DNA of 64,000 nt from Cladophialophora immunda (Eukaryota; Ascomycota; Eurotiomycetes; Chaetothyriales; Herpotrichiellaceae): assembly GCF_000835495.1 (NCBI RefSeq), contig NW_015622544.1, positions 4,864,855-4,928,854 of the forward strand. Reading direction: 5' to 3'. Made by a program: the position numbers and the translations under genes. Positions 56,619 to 64,000 of this stretch are shown piece after piece; positions within the stretch are counted from its first letter, which is position 1, and each line of letters begins with the position of its first letter. The notes under the pieces were generated by a model. It did no database searches and had not been told where the DNA came from. It saw only the letters and a program-made list of their open reading frames with translations.

Positions 56619-59600
56619 GGAAGTATTGATTTGTGCCCCCCTACCGGTGGCTGAAGATTCCTGGATTCAAGTAGGATGGGCCAACGCACAAGTCCGTGCC
56701 TGCGCTCTATCGCTGACATTGTCTCAGGCCTGCCCATGCTGCTGCTTACGGGATTCAGCACAGCTGAGACGGGGGGTGAGAAGAAGTCTTCGCTCGACAG
56801 CCGCAGCGCAAGGGCCACAACACTTGGGGATCTCGTCTCACCACCTCCAATGCCCACTTTTCGACTCTCTGGGGCTCAATCAGCCGTACACACGTTCGTG
56901 CGCTCTCCGGGATATCTTTTGACGGGAGTGTAGCGCTGAGCATGCCTATAGGAGGCTCACTCGCATGCTGCCCGTTGCGCTCTTGTCTATTTTCAGCTAT
57001 GCCATTTCCAGACATCATGTCCCTAAACGGCCTAGCTGGGTTTGAACCGGCGACCAATAGAAAGCCGCAATTTTTGAACTTTGGGTTAGACTGGTTTGTC
57101 TCGGGCTGGGACTTCCTGCCATGAATGTCTGCTTCCACGCGGAGTAGTATACCACGTCCTCGTGGACGCTGCAGTGGTAGATGATGTGTCTATTCCCCGA
57201 CACGGAGCCTCGTTGTCTCCCTTCCTTCAGGTGACGAAGAGTGGAATGCCTAGTTGGATGTTCGCTCGATTTGGTTCGTCGCCCGTACTTGGACCTCCGA
57301 GGCGAATGCGTCCTTTGTATCTCGATGCTTCGGTGTATCGTGCGTGGCCTGATTTGCAAAGCAATAGAAGCATCCGTTCTCCGCCATCTCCAGTCACCCA
57401 TATGGCTGTGAATTCAGGACAGAGCTGCGCCGTTAGCCCTGGAATAGCTAGTACTTTGCGCCACCAATCCAACCGAGCCTCGCTAACACTGTGAGGTTGG
57501 GTCTGCTACCATTCCCAGAGCACGGCTTACATTCTTTTACTAGTATGAAGTGACAACAACCTTCCTCTACGAAGGGAAACGGGTCAATTACCCTGTCGTA
57601 TCTTACGGCTTGTTTCAAGCCATACTACCTCGACGAGACTGACGGGGAGAGAGCGAGAGTCGTCTGGCAACACCAGAAGTGACGGATTATTGGGCCACGA
57701 GCGGGTTGGAATCTTCACAGCTATCTACCGTGCAGGCTGTGGACCTTTACACAGTTCGGTGCCGGTGACAACTACCATCCCGCGCCCTTTCTCGTTCCGC
57801 CCAGGAACCGCATAGCCCTTCAATCGAGGTCAAAGAAATGTAAGATATTGGGCAGGAGGGCCTGCCGCCGTCGATCCTCGAGATATCATCTTGGTAATCG
57901 AGCACCGGCACTTGGCACTTTGTGCTACAATTCGTAGTCCTATGCTAGCCCGCCAGCCGGATGTGCCGCGGAAACTAAACTTGACGGGAAAGAAAATCCA
58001 ACGTTCTGGGAACAAACAAAGCAAACGGAGTGCCGGGTGCGCATGGTGTGTAACCAGAAACGCAAAGGTGCCGCACTCGTTCTCTAGTTGAGGATGGACT
58101 ATAGGACACTCGCCCAGGATCTCCGGGTCATCAGATACCCAAACCCCTGGCGTTGGGAGACTGCTCTTCCTTGTTGGCGCTTGGCCAGAGCCACGAGCGG
58201 CAAGAACGGAACCCCCCAGCAGATGGCGACAGACCTTGGAAGATCTTTGTGCGCCGGTTCAATTTTCCCTCGGACAGAACCTGGTCCTTCCAGACTGCAG
58301 CGGCCGCACTTTCGTGAGCCGTTTAACAGCGGTTCCGCCGCATCCAGTGGCGAGAATGGGAGGGGGCCCATGCTGTGGCGATTATAAATGTGTTTTGTAG
58401 ACGAAATTTGCCACCGTCGTTTTCAATCGTCACATTTCACCGCAATCAACCATACTTATATAGGTGCCTTTAGATTTCAAGCACGGTAGGTTGCAGGAAC
58501 CAGGACCAGCCTGGTCAGTGGCCACTCTCCAGCAAAGGCTGTAATGAGTATGTGGGGATGTCAAGCGGTCCTAGCTCAATACCCAGCGGCCTCTGCGGTC
58601 TCCCATCCTACGAAGAGGCAGTCGGAGATAGATCGGCCGGAATGCTTCTTCAAGGATATCGGAACAGTGCGAGCTGTTGGACAACATGCGATGTACTTGG
58701 GAGTTCTCGGTTCCGGATGCAGGCCGCGTCAAATATTCTGTGGCTCTGAAGCGAGCCTTTGTCGCTGTAGCGATTGTCCATACCTGAATGAGGCTCCCGC
58801 TGAGCCACAAGAAGACTGTTCGCAGACCAGATCAGCCTCAGTGGATAGGGCCACTGGTGCCTGTTGCGTAGAGTAGTAGCAGACCGTAGATGCACGGCAA
58901 CGGTGAGCCGAATTCAGACACCCTTTTCACCAGCCAACGAGGTTCGATAGGGTGGAATAGTTCATGGCATAGAACCGCTCTCACGTTGACCATGTCTTTT
59001 GGGCACTTCAATTTCATGTTTCGGAAACCTAGAACCCTTTGACGGGACCACTCTACTTCATCGAAGCGGTCCAGTCAAAGCCAAATCGACTCCGAAAGAA
59101 ATTATTGGGGCTCTTGTCAACCCGCGACCTACACAGAGCTGCACTCACTGGGTTTGAATAACCTGCACGGTGCAAGAATCTGTTGGTCTTCAATGCGCGT
59201 GGATTGTGCCCGACAGGTTGCTCTCCTCGTGCCTTGATTTTCTGGAGACGAATCAAGGCCGGGGAACTTGTGAAACGCAATTTAATCACCACCGCGTCGT
59301 CAAGAGATTTTCCCCTACCTGTGATGTCGGGAAGTGCCATTGAGGAGTGGATATTCCCTTGAGTTCCACACGGAATAGGCGGCAGACGCGAAGATCCTTG
59401 GGCGGCTGGCAAGGCACAGTGTGCAAGTGATGGGTCCTTCGCCTTGGTTGATGAGAAGTAGCATTTCTTGCACACCGCCCCGATTCTTTCTGGTTCTACC
59501 ATATCAGAAATTGAGACTCAGACGTGCAGACGGAGACTGCAAGGAATTGGAGCCAGGTGTCGGATGGAGCCCTGGAATCCACAACCACAAACTTTTCGAA

Positions 59601-60506
59601 ACAGTCCTTTGACTCACGGTGACCGGTGAGGCTGGTGAGGCTGAGGTCGGGCGCACGTCCGAGGACACCACTTGGCTGCAAATCCCCGCCCTTCGCTTTG
59701 CGCTGCTGACCAAACACCATTGCAGCCGCAGAAGCAGGCTACCGCATCGGGCTGAATCCGATGCTGTGCTGTTCGTATTCTTCGAGGGTTTTCCGTAAAG
59801 TCGCTAGGGTCATGTCGTGGCTGGGCTGAGACTATCCCGCACCAGAAACGCAGGGGTACAGGAAGTTTGGAGGATGATGCTTTAATCACTCAGGAACTTG
59901 CCAGCCAATAGCGACCCCAGCATTGTCTTCGAGAAAGAACTACCAAGGCGGCGCCATTGTAGTGTCAACTGGTGAAATGTCTTTGCTTGGACGCCCCGTC
60001 GACGAAGGGAGAACCAGAACCCGGGCCCCGAAATGACGAGTCAACAAAGCGAGAGACTTCCAGATCAGTAAACGCGGTGGAAAATGCCTCATCCAGGGCT
60101 TGTCAGGCATTCACTCCAATGAATCTAGGGACATAGCATACTCATACAGTTCATTTGAAATCGGAGACTGGGTCAGCCCTCACTCATGTGGTTGTTGATC
60201 TTGGAGCCTCGAATTTCGAGGACCAGGCACAACCTCCTCGAATGGACTTGTTGGCCACTTCTCTCCAAAGAAGACCAGTCTTGCCGATGAAAACACGCGC
60301 ACCTGTACACCACCTAGAGGACTCCTTTCCCATCTTGACCTTTTTCCATATACCAACCCTATACCAATCAACATGAAAATCCATGATCGAAATCCAACGC
60401 TGGATGAACCCTCATGTCCCGTAAGCCTCCCCCATGACAATGCAATGCTCTCTCTTTCGCAGGAGGCTAGATCCTCCGATCGTTATATGTAACACAAGTG
60501 TCGAAT
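56619..60506. other. Long region without clear genes, probable gene remnants
   Basis: About 3.9 kb. A minus-strand frame at 57227-57472 (SEARLDWWRKVLAIPG, AIWVTGDGGERMLLLL) looks protein-like but ends at an early stop and is not recognised. TATAAATG near 58384 and a CA-rich leader-like stretch up to 58455 lead to no ATG. A tRNA-like T-arm word near 57040 lacks an acceptor stem. The right end is the 3' flank of eco1. Confidence 0.4.
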
Positions 60507-62128
60507 TTATTCTTCCCTGTAAACAGCCCAGCCATCGTCTTCCCCAAACCATGCTCTCGCCAGGCCCGCTCCGCTTTCCGTAGGCTGACTGAACGCCACT
60601 TGCGCTGGCTCGATCTCCATACCGTAAATAAATTGACTCATAACACACTCTAGAAGATTGTTTGCGATGCCCTTGTGGCGGAAAGCCTTGCTCGTCCAAA
60701 TCCGGCTAACGCCCACTACCGCTGGATGTGTTTCCTCGGAAATGCTGATGCTCGACGGGCGCGATGAAGAGGTGGGACTTGCAATTGGGGTCGGAATCTG
60801 CGGTTTCTGCGCCATGTGATTGTTTTCCTCCTCGTTGGTCTCGGTTGCAGCAGGCGAAACGGGCCCAACAGGGTTGAAATGGGAGTTCAGTGGGATCGTC
60901 TCGCTGGTTGCGGTCTCGCACGGTAGGACCCGATGGGCTTTGGTGATTCGCTCTGCCAGGCAAATGCCGACACATTTGTCGTCGATGACGTGTAAGAAGG
61001 CCTTGAATCTGTCGCATTTGCGGCCGCCTGATTCTTCGTCTTTCTCCCCATCCGGAACACGCTGGCTCCACAGCTCATCCTCTTTGATATCTACGCTTCC
61101 AAGCTCCTTGTTGACGATTCCTAGCACCTTTTGCACCACTCGTCGACTGGGGAGTGCCATCTTCCGGTCCACCACAACAACGCTGCCAGGGATATGCGAG
61201 ACTTGATAGCACCACCGCATTGCCGACTTAAGGAATGCCTTTCCAAGTTCAATCCCGGAGTTATCTCGATTGTGGTACATGTTGTGTAACTGCGTGTCTT
61301 CTGGCAGTGAAGGTGTATAAGACATCTGGCATTGGGGGCATGTTGTAGGGACAAGCGGCTGGCCTAAATCGAGTATTGTTTGGACGAATTTCTGTTTCGG
61401 TGGCGCGGGTTTCGGGACCTGTATTGTTGGACGCGCCACGGGCGTCCTTTCCGGAGCCTGCTGCGGCATGGTTTCGTTGTTCGAGGGCTGCGAGCTCTGA
61501 GCGCGTGTGCTAAAGTTGAAGATCTCCGATAGCGGTTCTGAGTCGTGACGCGTACTTCCAGGCCCATTCGGTCCGCTCGCCTGCTCGTCGCGTTTCCGCT
61601 TCGCGTTTTTGAGATCCTTCTTCTCCTTCTTGGACTTGTCCAGACACGAGAATGTAGGCTTTCGAGCCTTGACGTTAGGTGGTGTCAGTTGTAGGCCGGG
61701 CGGCGGCGACGAGGGTGGAGTGATGGTGCTGGAGCCCAGGTCGTCTTCGTGGGATTCTGCGGAAAAGATGGTGCTATTCTTTCGAGAAGGGGAGGAAGAC
61801 ATCGCCGCGACACTTGTTTCTCGGATGGCGCGTTCAAGGCTGTCTTCGAGATCAAGATGATGGGTTGTGTTCTCGTTCGAGGCGGCAGCCGAGGGCGCGT
61901 TCCAGGCGTCATTGAGGCACAGGCGCTTCGGTGGACGATAGTCTTCGCCATCCCAGGCACGCCGCACGTTGCGGCTGTACGTACGCATGAAAAGGCCCCT
62001 GACACAGGGAATTCAAGTTAGCCCATTATCACTGCAGGGGTCTCGATACCAGGAGTCCCGGAACCAGGAAAGATAACATACCCTTTGTAGCTGTTTGTGA
62101 CGGTGTAGGGATAGACGACAGGCGACAT
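60507..62128 (-). CDS. eco1: Cohesin acetyltransferase Eco1/Ctf7
   Basis: Acetylates the Smc3 subunit of cohesin in S phase to lock sister chromatids. The nuclear protein has 512 residues in two exons, 62128-62082 and 61998-60507, with an 83-nt intron with strong sites (GTATGT, GGGCTAAC, TGTCAG). The first exon adds MSPVVYPYTVTNSYKG in frame. The alternative start, ATG 61988 in exon 2 (MRTYSRNVRRAWDG), would give 493 residues and make exon 1 leader. After a disordered basic region come the zinc finger (CPQCQMSYTPSLPEDTQLHNMYHN, the C2H2_3 type of ESCO proteins) and a split acetyltransferase domain: VGICLAERI, VGVSRIWTSKAFRHKGIAN (acetyl-CoA loop) and the end PTESGAGLARAW. All are ESCO hallmarks. 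Confidence 0.93.
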
Positions 62129-64000
62129 TGTCGCGTCGCAAAAAGGTGTGTTCAAGAAAGTCCCAACTGGTCCACGAGTACACCGAGGTGTAGCTGAAGG
62201 AATATTGAGGTATAAGTTAGTTGTGATGAGGAGTTGCAAATGTTTGGATCAAGTGCAGGTGGGAAATGGGGACGCGTTCGCTTTGGGGGGGGCGATGGTT
62301 TTGGGATAGCTCTGGATTAGCGGGCGACGGGGGAACGGTCTCGGGTTGACGATGCGAGCCGGGGGTGTCTTTGACAATAATAATCGACTTGGTGGTTTCG
62401 GAAGATTGAGGACTAGGTCTTTGGGTTTTGAGCTTGTCTTGTGCTTTTCGGCAATAATTGCGAGGGGCTCGATGGGGGGGGCTTGACAAGTCTAGAGCTG
62501 ATGCAGGTTTGGCTGCGGCCTTTTAGTTGGGTGGGTGAGAGTGCGCTGGGCCACCGACAGCCACTGGCAGCCCGTCCAGTTAAAGGCCCAGGGGGGTGGT
62601 GGGGGGACGAGGGGGGGCAAATAACTTTGGAATCTCGCCGATTCCTTCCTTCGCTGCACTGCCTGGCCCTTGGACAATGAGGTCCCGAAGGCTCAGCCAA
62701 GCGAGTGAACTTGTGCACACCCTGGGCGTCCTCGAGCTTCGGCAGAGCGGGCTCCCTGTGCTGACTGATCTGCTGCTTTGCTGCTCACGGCAGCGATCCT
62801 CAAACAGTCAGAGTCTCCCTCGTCTTCCCACTTCTTTTTTAGGCTGAACAGGGGGTGGCTCGAATAGGAGGTGTGCCCAGCGACAGACCGGCCGCTGGAA
62901 TTTCTGGGGGTTTGAAGCTTGCTGACAGGTACGAGGTAAGTACTCGGTACGTACCCCTGCTGAGGGATGGCAGTCGAACGGCGAGTATGACAATGGATGG
63001 TTGTGGTCCAAGATGGTGGTCAAGGAGCAGTGATGAAGGCGGCAAAGTATTAAGTAGCCAGGAATCGATCTTGATCTCGCCAGGTGATCAGGTGCCCAAG
63101 CTCGTGATAACTCGCCCAAGCTGGTGACGGCGAAGAATACAAGAACAATACGCCGCACAAGTCCACCACGGCAGTCCGTACGCGGAGTATGCGTGAGTGT
63201 GTGTCTCCGTGTGAGCTGAAGGAAGGGAGTGGTAATGACTGTTAAATGGTAAGGACCCTTCCGTTGGGTGGGGGAGGAATCGAGGTGACGAGGTTGGGAC
63301 AAGGACAAGGACAAAGAAGAATAAGAACAAGAAATACCAATGTGATTTGACCCCACGGCTGATCTGATGATGATGAGTCCTTCTTGTTGCGCTCGAGGTT
63401 CTAAAAGCCATCACTCACTACTCGACCCGGACCACCGTCACTTTGTTGTTCAACAACAGACAAGTCCATTGTTCTCGCCCTCGTTAGCCCGCCCCCCGTC
63501 TCCCTCCTCGTGCTGCTTGCTTTTTTGCCTTCGTCTCCTGCACAAGCTGCGGCTAAACATGAGCGAGGCCACTCTTTCTGCCCTACGAGATCTAGAGGAC
63601 TGGGGACGATTGCGCCCTGCAAGCCCGTCTCCTCAGTCGCCGTGGTTGTCCTGCCCACAACCCGCCATCCGCCATCCTCCTGCAGCCTGTCCCTCGTGTC
63701 AACCACCCTCGCTGTTTTCGTTGGTCAAATCACAAGTCGAGGCATTCAAATAGAATGGCCCAGTCCTGCCGCCTAAAGGTGGCTCACAGCCAATACCCTT
63801 GCACCGCCCCAGCTCCCTCGGAGGGGATCCATTGCAGCAACCACGAATCACGGGAGGCTGTAGTCGACAGGTCGACAGGGATCTTTGCCCGGGCTAGGAG
63901 AGACATCGCCACCTTTGGGGTCTGCCGGGGTTGCGGCTTCGTTTGGTTCCCTTTTGCCTCGACAAGTCCTCGAAGGGATTGTCAATCGAGATCGTAATCG
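62129..64000. other. Upstream region of eco1 and window end, no recognised gene
   Basis: About 1.9 kb. A G-run-rich stretch (GGGGGG) lies at 62280-62620. A plus-strand frame from 63559 (MSEATLSALRDLEDWG) is short and lacks motifs; it could be a first exon of a gene that continues beyond the window. Confidence 0.4.

Noticed and set aside
57015..57060. tRNA-like T-arm (GGTTCAAACC on the minus strand)
   Set aside because: The T stem has a mismatch and no matching acceptor, D or anticodon arm was found within 90 nt.

Overview
This window looks like nuclear DNA of a filamentous ascomycete (Pezizomycotina). Genes are spaced and sit on both strands, and most are interrupted by introns of about 45-65 nt with GTRNGT donors and CTAAC/CTGAC-type branch sites. 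The families are typical of that group: Zn2Cys6 factors, a LaeA-like methyltransferase, a rhodopsin-type integral membrane protein, Dal5-type and sugar MFS carriers, an H2A ending in SQEL, a P450 and a CBM1 endoglucanase. The exact class cannot be read from the sequence; Eurotiomycetes or Dothideomycetes are my best guess.

Layout. 0.3-9 kb: three minus-strand genes, a two-finger C2H2 regulator, an aldehyde dehydrogenase and an APC-type amino acid/GABA/choline permease; the last two could form a catabolic pair. 9-12 kb: nothing recognised. 12-20.4 kb: rhodopsin-type membrane protein, GNAT acetyltransferase, a possible frameshifted small gene, a small membrane protein and a Dal5-type MFS carrier. 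20.4-23 kb: gene-poor, but holding a TATA-driven gene for a 30-residue hydrophobic peptide, the least expected item here. 23-32 kb: an accessory-looking metabolic block with an 11-exon LaeA-like methyltransferase, an HD-domain hydrolase, a P450, a CBM1-GH45-like endoglucanase and an FAD monooxygenase. 32.5-43.5 kb: core housekeeping genes, arranged as three head-to-head pairs: Sqs1/Atg4, H2B/H2A, and complex I LYR subunit (NDUFB9-like)/Kgd2. 43.5-60.5 kb: an unstable-looking accessory zone with a frameshifted APH-family gene, a DDPPxENDFHW-family gene killed by two in-frame TAG codons, a carboxylesterase - sugar transporter - Zn2Cys6 set, a second and apparently truncated Zn2Cys6 gene, and about 3.9 kb with no clear gene. 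60.5-62.1 kb: cohesin acetyltransferase Eco1. The rest is its upstream region.

The core genes carry chromatin, cohesion, autophagy, splicing/ribosome biogenesis and mitochondrial functions. The accessory genes import small molecules (four transporters), modify them (ALDH, P450, FAD monooxygenase, esterase, HD hydrolase) and regulate this (four transcriptional regulators plus the LaeA-like protein). Exon boundaries were worked out by hand from splice sites and frame. Family names rest on recognised motifs, not on a database search.
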